Assembly: GCA_913061185.1 (NCBI GenBank) | Contig: CAJXTI010000043.1 | Location: 1-32,963, forward strand | Direction of reading: 5' to 3' | Source of the DNA: an uncultured Oceanobacter sp. | GTDB lineage: Bacteria > Pseudomonadota > Gammaproteobacteria > Pseudomonadales > Oceanobacteraceae | Length of the DNA stretch: 32,963 nucleotides | Part shown: positions 1-6,864 of the stretch, in pieces | How positions within the stretch are numbered: the first letter of the stretch is position 1 | Layout: each line of letters begins with the position of its first letter | Position numbers and translations under genes: made by a program | The notes under the pieces: model-generated | Databases searched by the model: none | What the model saw: the letters and a program-made list of their open reading frames with translations, nothing else | Told to the model about the DNA's origin: nothing

Positions 1-56
1 GATTTCCGATTTCCGATTTCCGATTTCCGATTTCCGATTTCCGATTTCCGATTTCT
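1..56. repeat. Tandem heptamer array (GATTTCC)n
   Basis: Seven perfect head-to-tail copies of GATTTCC are followed by an eighth copy with one change (GATTTCT). The array begins at the window edge, so the true copy number may be higher. It ends seven bases before a sigma54-like promoter for flhA. A seven-base unit is neither a codon multiple nor a full helical turn, so copy-number change would shift the helical phase of anything upstream relative to the promoter. Confidence 0.95.
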
Positions 57-62
57 TGCTTC

Positions 63-78
63 TGGCCCATTTATTGCG
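63..78 (+). promoter_or_regulatory. Sigma54 (RpoN)-like promoter of flhA
   Basis: TGGCCCATTTATTGCG fits the -24/-12 pattern TGGCACG-N4-TTGCW. The GG (64-65) and GC (76-77) are at the diagnostic 12-base offset, and the TTGC core is intact. The predicted transcript start near 89 leaves about 29 bases before the flhA ATG. Polar-flagellar flhA genes are commonly controlled by RpoN with a FleQ/FlrA-type activator, which fits. No activator site is recognisable, because the upstream DNA is the heptamer array. Confidence 0.6.
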
Positions 79-117
79 ATCCCCCTGTCTGATAACGGTT
101 TTTTGACAGGTAGGGTT

Positions 118-2331
118 ATGGCATTGGCCACATCTCAAGTGTTTTCTCACGTCAAGCAAGGTATGTCGCTGCTGTCCCAGGGTAACCTCAGTGTGCCATT
201 AATGGTGGTGATCCTGTTGGGGATGATGACGCTGCCGCTGCCGCCCTTGCTGTTGGATACGTTTTTTACCTTCAACATTGCTCTGTCGATTGTTGTGTTG
301 CTGGTGAGTGTGTATGCCCTGCGGCCACTCGATTTCACTATTTTCCCGACCATCCTGCTGGTGGCAACCTTGTTGCGGCTGGCGTTAAACGTTGCCTCCA
401 CTCGCGTGGTGTTGATGAATGGCCATGAAGGGGGAGACTCTGCTGGCAAGGTGATCGAAGCCTTCGGCGAGGTATTGATTGGCGGTAACTACGCCGTTGG
501 TCTGGTGGTCTTTATGATCCTCATGATCATCAACTTTGTGGTGGTCACCAAGGGTGCCGGACGGGTGTCCGAAGTGAGTGCCCGCTTCACTCTGGATGCC
601 ATGCCGGGCAAGCAAATGGCCATCGATGCGGATCTTAATGCCGGTTTGATTGATGCCGACCAGGCCCGCAGTCGGCGTAACGAGGTCGCGGCGGAAGCCG
701 ATTTTTATGGCTCGATGGACGGTGCCAGCAAATTTGTCAAAGGCGACGCCGTCGCCGGTATTCTGATTCTGATCATTAACGTTGTTGGTGGTTTTGCTAT
801 CGGCATGGGCCAGCACAACCTCAATTTTGCCGATGCCGTGGAGGTGTATACCTTGCTGGCTATTGGTGACGGTCTGGTTGCCCAGATTCCGTCGCTGCTG
901 CTGTCGACCGCGACTGCCATTATGGTGACGCGTAATGGCGGTGATGAAGGCATGGGTGCGCAGGTGTTTGGCCAGATGTTTGCCGCCCCCCAAGCACTGG
1001 GGGTTGCTGCCGGATTGATGTTCCTGATGGGGGTTGTGCCCGGTATGCCGCATACCATCTTCCTCAGTTCCGCGCTGGTGGCGGGCGGTCTGGCTTATGC
1101 CATTCGTTACAAGAAAGAGGGCGGCCAGTTGGGGGATGCGGTGGTGAAACGGCTGGGCGGCAAGCCCAAAGCCCAGGAAAAATTGCCGGTGCGGGGCAGT
1201 GGCGGGGCGCTGGAAGCACCGAAAGAAAAAGCCGAACAAGCGATCAAGCAGCTGGAGGTCAAGGAGCTGGGCTGGGACGACGTGGAACCGGTGGATCGCG
1301 TCGGTCTGGAAGTGGGCTATCGTTTGATTCCGTTGGTCGACAAACATCAGGGTGGCCAGCTGTTGAACCGGATCAAGGGGGTGCGGCGCAAGCTATCGCA
1401 AGATCTGGGTTTCCTGATGCCTTCGGTTCATATTCGCGACAATCTCGATCTGTTACCCAACCAATACCGCATCACCCTGATGGGGGTTACGCTGGCTGAA
1501 GCCGAAATTTACCCGGAACGGGAAATGGCGATTAATCCCGGTGAAGTTTTTGGCAAGATTGACGGCATCGCGGCACGTGACCCGGCATTCGGGATGGATG
1601 CGTTCTGGATTGAATCCAGCCAGAAAGACCGCGCCCAGACACTCGGTTACACCGTGGTGGATGCCAGTACCGTTGTCGCGACCCATCTGAATCAGAAACT
1701 CTATCGTCACGCCCACGAATTATTGGGACACGAAGACGTACAGAAGCTGCTGGACATGCTAGCGACTTCCTCCCCCAAGCTGGCTGAAGAGCTGGTACCG
1801 AATAAAGTCTCGATCAGCCAGTTACTGACCGTACTGCAAAGTCTGTTGAAAGAGCAGGTGCCGATTCGGGATCTGCGCTCAATCGCCGAATCTTTGGCGA
1901 ATAGCCCCGCCAATAGTCAAGATCCTGCCGCTCTGGTGGCATCGGCCCGTATGGGTCTGCGGCGCCTGATCGTCCAGAACATCTATGGCCACGGGGATGA
2001 GCTGCCGGTTGTCACCCTGGATCCAGGACTGGAACAGTTATTGCTCAAGTCCTATCAACAGTCATTACAGCAGGCGCAGCAAACGGGTGGGCAAGCCGGT
2101 TTGATTCTTGAACCGGCAATGGCCGACACCTTGCAACGCTCGTTAGCGGAAGCCGTGCAGGCACAGGAAATGGCGGGCCACCCGGCGGTATTGCTGGTGA
2201 CCAGTCAGATACGGGCAGCGATGGCGCAGTTTGTTCGTAACACCCTGGAGCAGCTTCATGTGCTGGCGTACCAGGAAATACCGGACAACAAGAGTATCAA
2301 TATTGCGGCTGCTGTCGGCAGTAAACGTTGA
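118..2331 (+). CDS. flhA: Flagellar type III export gate protein FlhA
   Basis: FlhA is the large inner-membrane component of the flagellar type III export apparatus. Its cytoplasmic domain forms the ring that docks substrate-chaperone complexes. The N-terminal half has about eight hydrophobic segments (roughly residues 20-325). It includes the family blocks LRLALNVASTR, GKQMAIDADLNAGLI and EADFYGSMDGASKFVKGDA, typical of the FHIPEP region. The C-terminal half is the soluble domain with VPIRDLRSI and VVATHLN. The length, about 737 aa, is slightly above the enterobacterial protein (about 690). A TTG at 103 opens the same frame, but the ATG at 118 is better placed behind an AGGTAGGG ribosome site. 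flhF follows after 81 bases. Confidence 0.97.
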   Translation: MALATSQVFSHVKQGMSLLSQGNLSVPLMVVILLGMMTLPLPPLLLDTFFTFNIALSIVVLLVSVYALRPLDFTIFPTILLVATLLRLALNVASTRVVLMNGHEGGDSAGKVIEAFGEVLIGGNYAVGLVVFMILMIINFVVVTKGAGRVSEVSARFTLDAMPGKQMAIDADLNAGLIDADQARSRRNEVAAEADFYGSMDGASKFVKGDAVAGILILIINVVGGFAIGMGQHNLNFADAVEVYTLLAIGDGLVAQIPSLLLSTATAIMVTRNGGDEGMGAQVFGQMFAAPQALGVAAGLMFLMGVVPGMPHTIFLSSALVAGGLAYAIRYKKEGGQLGDAVVKRLGGKPKAQEKLPVRGSGGALEAPKEKAEQAIKQLEVKELGWDDVEPVDRVGLEVGYRLIPLVDKHQGGQLLNRIKGVRRKLSQDLGFLMPSVHIRDNLDLLPNQYRITLMGVTLAEAEIYPEREMAINPGEVFGKIDGIAARDPAFGMDAFWIESSQKDRAQTLGYTVVDASTVVATHLNQKLYRHAHELLGHEDVQKLLDMLATSSPKLAEELVPNKVSISQLLTVLQSLLKEQVPIRDLRSIAESLANSPANSQDPAALVASARMGLRRLIVQNIYGHGDELPVVTLDPGLEQLLLKSYQQSLQQAQQTGGQAGLILEPAMADTLQRSLAEAVQAQEMAGHPAVLLVTSQIRAAMAQFVRNTLEQLHVLAYQEIPDNKSINIAAAVGSKR

Positions 2332-2412
2332 TAAAAAACACCGGGTGGCAAGGGTTGGTCACTGGATAACCGCATTGGGGAAATCCCTGATGATTCAGAG
2401 CGAGATGTGGCT

Positions 2413-3777
2413 ATGAAAGTAAAACGCTTCATGGGAACCAATATGCAGCAGGCGTTACGGCTGGTATCCCAGGATCTGGGGGCTGATGCCGTCATTCTGT
2501 CGAGCAAGAAAGTCGCCGAGGGGTTTGAAGTGGTCGCCGCGCTGGATTACCAGAGTGAGCAACAGAATCCGGTCGAGGTTGAACGTCAGCTCGAACTGCA
2601 GCGGGAACTGGAGCGCGCCAAGGATATGAGCCGTGAACGTCAGCGTGCCCGCGCTGCTGGAGAGCCATTACCTGAATTTACCCCCGTAAGCATGCCGGAC
2701 AGAGCAGGAGCACAGCCGTCAACACGATCGTCATCAACACCGGTGTTGGAAGACGGCAGGGAGCAATCGTCACGGCCGTCTGCCAGCAGTAATGACAGCC
2801 AGTATCACCAGATGATGGAACGCATGAGTGGTGAACTGAGTGAATTAAAAAACTGGATGGTCAGCCACGGTGGCAGCGCCTGGGATACTGGTCGTCCGAT
2901 CACTTGGAAGCAAAGCCAGCTGTGGCAGCGTTGCCAGGATGTCGGGCTGGAACCATCCTGGTCGGATCGGATCGTCTCGCAGGTCACAGAACAGAACGAC
3001 ATGGGGCTGGCCTGGAAGCAAGTGTTGCGGCAGATGGCGGTCGATTTGCCGGTCGCCAAACAGGGCAGCCTCGACAAGGGTGGCGTCTTTGCCCTTGTGG
3101 GTCCGACCGGTGCCGGAAAAACCACCACCATTGGCAAACTGGCCGCCCGCTTTGTTATCCAACACGGTGCTGATGCCGTCGCGCTGGTGAGTATCGACAG
3201 CTATCGCGTTGCCGCGCATGACCAGTTGCGTTCAGTGGCCCGGATTTTAGGCGTGGAATTACACACCGTGGCCCCAGGCGAAGACTTGGCGGCGACGCTG
3301 GAAACACTGACGGGTAAGAAAAAGAAGCGCCTGGTGCTGGTCGATACTGCTGGCCTGGCGAGTCAGGATCCATCGTTTCAGGGACAGTTATCGATGTTGA
3401 AGCAGGCCTGTACCCGCAAGGGCAGTGGTCCGCGCATGCGCTGCTTGCTGACCTTGCCGTTGACCAGTCAGGGACGTTGCTTGCAGGAAAATTATGAACA
3501 CTTCAAACCGGCCGGACTGGCGGGCTGTATTTTTACCAAACTGGACGAGTGTTTCAGTCTTGGGCCTGCCATGAGTGTGGCAGCCCTGACCCGGTTGCCA
3601 TTAGTGATGATTGCGGATGGCCCGAAGATTCCCGATGACCTGCATTATCCGGATGCAGGCAAGTTAGTCAGGCTGGCGGAGCAAATGGCGCGTATGGCGC
3701 GTACCCGCTGGCAGGCCGCAGAGGCCATGAGTCTGGCCAATCGTCGCCAGACCGGTTCCCAACAAGGAGTTCATTAA
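2413..3777 (+). CDS. flhF: Flagellar biosynthesis SRP-type GTPase FlhF
   Basis: FlhF is an SRP-family GTPase that marks the cell pole for assembly of polar flagella. The start MKVKRFMGTNMQQAL is typical of the family N-terminus. It is followed by a low-complexity basic/polar B domain (about residues 50-130), then N and G domains. The P-loop GPTGAGKTT lies at about residues 230-238, VDTAG is the G3 motif and TKLDE the G4/closing motif near the C-terminus. The GTG six bases earlier is possible, but GAGA at 2402-2405 is spaced better for this ATG. The stop is followed one base later by the flhG start, so the pair is probably co-translated, in line with FlhG regulating FlhF. Confidence 0.95.
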   Translation: MKVKRFMGTNMQQALRLVSQDLGADAVILSSKKVAEGFEVVAALDYQSEQQNPVEVERQLELQRELERAKDMSRERQRARAAGEPLPEFTPVSMPDRAGAQPSTRSSSTPVLEDGREQSSRPSASSNDSQYHQMMERMSGELSELKNWMVSHGGSAWDTGRPITWKQSQLWQRCQDVGLEPSWSDRIVSQVTEQNDMGLAWKQVLRQMAVDLPVAKQGSLDKGGVFALVGPTGAGKTTTIGKLAARFVIQHGADAVALVSIDSYRVAAHDQLRSVARILGVELHTVAPGEDLAATLETLTGKKKKRLVLVDTAGLASQDPSFQGQLSMLKQACTRKGSGPRMRCLLTLPLTSQGRCLQENYEHFKPAGLAGCIFTKLDECFSLGPAMSVAALTRLPLVMIADGPKIPDDLHYPDAGKLVRLAEQMARMARTRWQAAEAMSLANRRQTGSQQGVH

Positions 3778-3778
3778 T

Positions 3779-4600
3779 ATGGCAAATCATCCTGTTCAAG
3801 TCATTGCAGTCAGCGGTGGCAAGGGAGGCGTGGGTAAAAGTAACGTCTCCGTCAACCTGGCGATCGGACTGGCTGAGCTGGGGCGTCGTGTTGTGGTATT
3901 GGACGCTGACCTTGGATTGGCCAATATCGATATTCTGTTGGGTATCAGTTCCGCCCGCACCATTGAAAATGTACTGGCAGGGGAGTGTGACCTGCGCGAC
4001 ATCATGGTTCGTGGCCCTGGCGGTATTCGTATTGTACCGGCGGCCTCTGGTACCCAGAAACTGTCGCAGCTGAACAATAGGGAGCATGCCGGGTTGATAC
4101 AGGCCTTCAGTGAGCTGGGCGACGATATCGACGTCTTGATCGTTGATACCGCAGCGGGCATCTCCGATACCGTGCTCAGTTTTGTGTGTGCGGCTCAGGA
4201 AGTATTGCTGGTAGTGACCGACGAACCCACCTCGATTACCGACGCCTACGCCCAGATCAAGTTGTTAAGTCGGGATTACGGCATGTTCCGCTTTCGTATC
4301 GTCGCCAATATGGTTCGTACCCCACAAGACGGCCATGCGCTATTTGCCAAACTCACCAAGGTGACGGATCGCTTCCTCGACGTGGCCTTGCAGTATGTCG
4401 GCGCGGTTCCCCAGGACGACGCCGTCAAACGGGCGGTGCAGCGTCAGAAAGCGGTGATTGAAACCTATCCCCGTTCCCGTGCGGCGATTGCCTTCCGGGC
4501 GCTGGCGAAAAAAGTGGATGCCTGGCCATTACCAACGACACCACGGGGTCATCTGGAATTTTTTGTTGATCGGCTGGTGCAGCAACAGGTTGGAGTGTGA
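3779..4600 (+). CDS. flhG: MinD-like ATPase FlhG (FleN), flagellar number regulator
   Basis: FlhG/FleN is a MinD/ParA-type ATPase that limits flagellar number by antagonising FlhF and the master activator FleQ/FlrA. The deviant Walker A KGGVGKS is at residues 15-21. DADLGLANIDILLG follows (Walker A'/switch I area) and DVLIVDTAAG is the Walker B/switch region. VTDEPTSITDAYA is a characteristic block of this subfamily. The 273-aa length is normal. A good AAGGAG ribosome site (3764-3769) precedes the ATG, and the gene ends three bases before fliA, placing it in an flhF-flhG-fliA translational unit. Confidence 0.95.
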   Translation: MANHPVQVIAVSGGKGGVGKSNVSVNLAIGLAELGRRVVVLDADLGLANIDILLGISSARTIENVLAGECDLRDIMVRGPGGIRIVPAASGTQKLSQLNNREHAGLIQAFSELGDDIDVLIVDTAAGISDTVLSFVCAAQEVLLVVTDEPTSITDAYAQIKLLSRDYGMFRFRIVANMVRTPQDGHALFAKLTKVTDRFLDVALQYVGAVPQDDAVKRAVQRQKAVIETYPRSRAAIAFRALAKKVDAWPLPTTPRGHLEFFVDRLVQQQVGV

Positions 4601-4603
4601 GTT

Positions 4604-5341
4604 GTGAATCGGAGCAGTTGCCTCGCCTATACCGAGGTTGAAAAACACAAGGTGGATGAGCGTGTGCACGAGCACGCGACTCTGGTCAAGCGTATCGCCC
4701 ATCACATGATGGCACGGCTACCGGATTCGGTGCAGGTCAATGACCTGATCCAGGCTGGCATGATTGGCTTGTTGGAAGCAGCGCGTAAATACGATGGCGA
4801 CAAAGGCGCCAGCTTTGAAACCTATGCTGGCATCCGTATTCGGGGTGCCATGCTGGATGAAATTCGTCGGGGCGATTGGGCACCACGTTCGGTGCATCGC
4901 AACAGCCGCCGGATCAGTGAAGCGATCCAGCAAATAGAAGGTGAAACCGGCCGCGATGCGGAAGACAGTGACGTGGCTGAGCGTCTGGGACTGAGTGCCG
5001 ACGACTATCACGCAATCCTGCGCGACAGCGCTGGATGCCGACTGTTCAGCTATGAAGAAATGCTCGAAAACAACGACGGTACTGATGGCGTTGATGCCCT
5101 GTTGTCCAGCAGCGATGATCCGTCCCACAGTATCGAACGGAGTGCCTTTCAGCAGCAGCTGGCGGATGCCATTCGCGGCCTGCCGGAGCGGGAACAACTG
5201 GTGTTATCGCTCTATTATGATGAAGAACTCAACCTCAAGGAAATAGGCGCCGTACTGGGAGTGAGTGAAAGCCGGGTGTGTCAGATTCACAGTCAGGCGG
5301 CCCATCGGTTAAAGGCTCGACTGGGTGGCTGGGCAAGCTGA
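4604..5341 (+). CDS. fliA: RNA polymerase sigma factor for flagellar operon, sigma28 (FliA)
   Basis: FliA directs transcription of late flagellar and chemotaxis genes once the anti-sigma factor FlgM is exported. Region 2 is recognised by DLIQAGMIGLLEAARKYD and GIRIRGAMLDEIRRGDW. Region 4 ends in a helix-turn-helix around LKEIGAVLGVSESRVCQIH. The length of 245 aa is typical. The start codon is GTG, with a GGAG ribosome site inside the flhG stop region. The next operon has a sigma28-like promoter 119 bases after this gene, so FliA probably activates its downstream neighbours. Confidence 0.95.
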   Translation: MNRSSCLAYTEVEKHKVDERVHEHATLVKRIAHHMMARLPDSVQVNDLIQAGMIGLLEAARKYDGDKGASFETYAGIRIRGAMLDEIRRGDWAPRSVHRNSRRISEAIQQIEGETGRDAEDSDVAERLGLSADDYHAILRDSAGCRLFSYEEMLENNDGTDGVDALLSSSDDPSHSIERSAFQQQLADAIRGLPEREQLVLSLYYDEELNLKEIGAVLGVSESRVCQIHSQAAHRLKARLGGWAS

Positions 5342-5676
5342 ATCGATAGGACGCATTGCCATCGGGACTGTACGACGTTGAGTGCGCCCGACACGGAGTC
5401 AATACGGACTTGAGTTCATACAACGGGCGGGTTCTGCTCCCGTCTTTTGTGCTTGTTTTTTCAGTTTTCCCCTGTCTGGCCGATACCCTTGTTGACAGTA
5501 TGAAACCGCAGGGATTGCGGTTGTTAGTGGTTGGCCATGGCGACAACAGGAAACTCTCCAGGCTTGCTGGATAACCGTCAGACTGGGTCTACACTTGCAG
5601 TAGAGTCCTTGAGTACTACGGGTATCAATGGGCATCAGAAACGGCTTGTTAGAAAAGTCGACTATTGGAGGTCGTT
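5342..5676 (+). other. fliA-cheY intergenic region, no gene
   Basis: This 335-base stretch holds no convincing gene. It contains the sigma28-like promoter described separately. Just after the predicted transcript start lies a perfect hairpin (AACCGCA at 5504-5510, TGCGGTT at 5516-5522, five-base loop), which would sit within the cheY leader. A weaker element (ACGGG 5423-5427 with CCCGT 5439-5443, then CTTTTGTGC) could partly terminate fliA transcription. Its five-pair stem and broken T run make it a poor terminator. Confidence 0.6.
5460..5486 (+). promoter_or_regulatory. Sigma28 (FliA)-type promoter of the cheY operon
   Basis: TTCAGTTT (5460-5467) matches six of eight bases of the enterobacterial -35 consensus TAAAGTTT. 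GCCGATAC (5479-5486) matches seven of eight of the -10 consensus GCCGATAA. The spacer is exactly 11 bases, as the consensus requires. The predicted start is near 5493, giving a leader of about 185 bases to cheY. Chemotaxis operons are classic sigma28 targets and fliA is directly upstream. Confidence 0.7.
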
Positions 5677-6063
5677 TTGGACAAGAACATGAAAATCCTC
5701 ATCGTTGACGATTTTTCCACGATGAGACGCATCGTTAAAAATTTGCTGCGCGATCTGGGATTTACCAACACCGCAGAAGCAGATGATGGATCAACCGCCT
5801 TGCCGATGCTGCAGCAAGGTGACTTCGATTTCCTGGTAACAGACTGGAATATGCCAGGTATGACAGGTATCGATTTGCTCAAGAAAGTGAGGGCAGACGA
5901 GCGCCTGCGAAGCTTGCCCGTATTAATGGTGACAGCAGAAGCCAAGCGCGAGCAGATCGTGGCGGCTGCTCAGGCTGGTGTTAACGGTTACGTCGTGAAG
6001 CCATTTACTGCTGCAGTGCTCAAGGAAAAGATTGAAAAAATCTTTGAGCGTGTCGAAGGCTAA
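5677..6063 (+). CDS. cheY: Chemotaxis response regulator CheY
   Basis: CheY is the single-domain receiver that, when phosphorylated by CheA, binds the flagellar motor switch. ILIVDD carries the acidic pocket, [11 protein letters not shown] the phospho-acceptor aspartate, LMVTAEAK the conserved threonine and YVVKPF the conserved lysine. The whole protein is one receiver domain of about 128 aa. Start choice: GGAGG at 5667-5671 is five bases from a TTG at 5677, whereas the ATG at 5689 (MKILIVDD, the usual annotated start in relatives) is 17 bases away. The TTG is therefore preferred, though either start leaves the domain intact. It opens the cheYZAB operon. Confidence 0.95.
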   Translation: MDKNMKILIVDDFSTMRRIVKNLLRDLGFTNTAEADDGSTALPMLQQGDFDFLVTDWNMPGMTGIDLLKKVRADERLRSLPVLMVTAEAKREQIVAAAQAGVNGYVVKPFTAAVLKEKIEKIFERVEG

Positions 6064-6078
6064 CTCCAGGGTTTACCC

Positions 6079-6852
6079 ATGTCCGAGAGTAATTCGCAAC
6101 AACTGGCGCAGTCGACCAGCCTGGCAATGAAAAACCTGGCGCAGTCGATGGTGGAAAGCATTGAACGCGGCGAAATCAGTCATGCGGTGTCCCTGGTGAA
6201 TCAGCTGAATGATGTACGGGATAAGACCCTGTATGAAGAAATTGGTCGACTCACCAGAGCACTGCACGAAGCCATCAAAAACCTCAACATCGAATCGCCG
6301 GGTGCCGGGTCAGAAATCGAAAGCGCGACCGACAAACTTGAGTACGTGATCGAGATGACCAACAAGTCGGCTAATCGGACCATGGATCTGGTGGATGCCG
6401 GCATGCCGTTGGCACTTGCGATTCGGGATCGGGCCGGTTCATTAGGGCAACAATGGCAGCGATTTCTCAACAAAGAACTCAAGCCGGATGAGTTCCGGGT
6501 ATTGTCGCGGGATATCGACGCTTTTTTGACCACTAGCCAACAGCAGTCCGGCGAGTTGAAAGATCAGCTCTCCGACATACTGCTGGCTCAGGACTTCCAG
6601 GATCTGACCGGCCAGGTGATTCAGAAAGTGGCCACGCTGGTTCGGGATGTGGAAAGTCGGCTGGTTAATCTGGTGGTGATGGCGGGTACGGTCGACTCCA
6701 TTACGGGTATTACACATGCAGATCTGGAATTGGTTAAACAAGACGAGGTCTCTGCGATTGCTGCTGAAGGCCCACAGATTGATAAAACGGTGGATGGCGT
6801 GGTCGCCAGTCAGGATGACGTTGATGACCTGTTGTCCAGTTTGGGTTTTTAA
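6079..6852 (+). CDS. cheZ: CheY-P phosphatase CheZ
   Basis: CheZ speeds dephosphorylation of CheY-P as a long four-helix-bundle dimer. The hallmark LAQDFQDLTGQVI contains the aspartate and catalytic glutamine equivalent to Asp143/Gln147 of the E. coli protein. The extreme C-terminus, DDVDDLLSSLGF, is the amphipathic CheY-binding helix. At 257 aa it is a little longer than the enterobacterial protein (about 214). It lies 15 bases after cheY and 12 before cheA, clearly in one operon. Confidence 0.95.
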   Translation: MSESNSQQLAQSTSLAMKNLAQSMVESIERGEISHAVSLVNQLNDVRDKTLYEEIGRLTRALHEAIKNLNIESPGAGSEIESATDKLEYVIEMTNKSANRTMDLVDAGMPLALAIRDRAGSLGQQWQRFLNKELKPDEFRVLSRDIDAFLTTSQQQSGELKDQLSDILLAQDFQDLTGQVIQKVATLVRDVESRLVNLVVMAGTVDSITGITHADLELVKQDEVSAIAAEGPQIDKTVDGVVASQDDVDDLLSSLGF

Positions 6853-6864
6853 AGGGGCAGATGA

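Noticed and set aside
385..1347. 320-aa open frame on the minus strand opposite flhA
   Set aside because: It lies entirely opposite a well-conserved gene, is rich in His/Gln/Asn as expected of an antisense frame, and has no family features.
2332..2412. Sigma54 promoter before flhF
   Set aside because: TGGCAAGGGTTGGTC has the GG but not the GC at the required 12-base offset.
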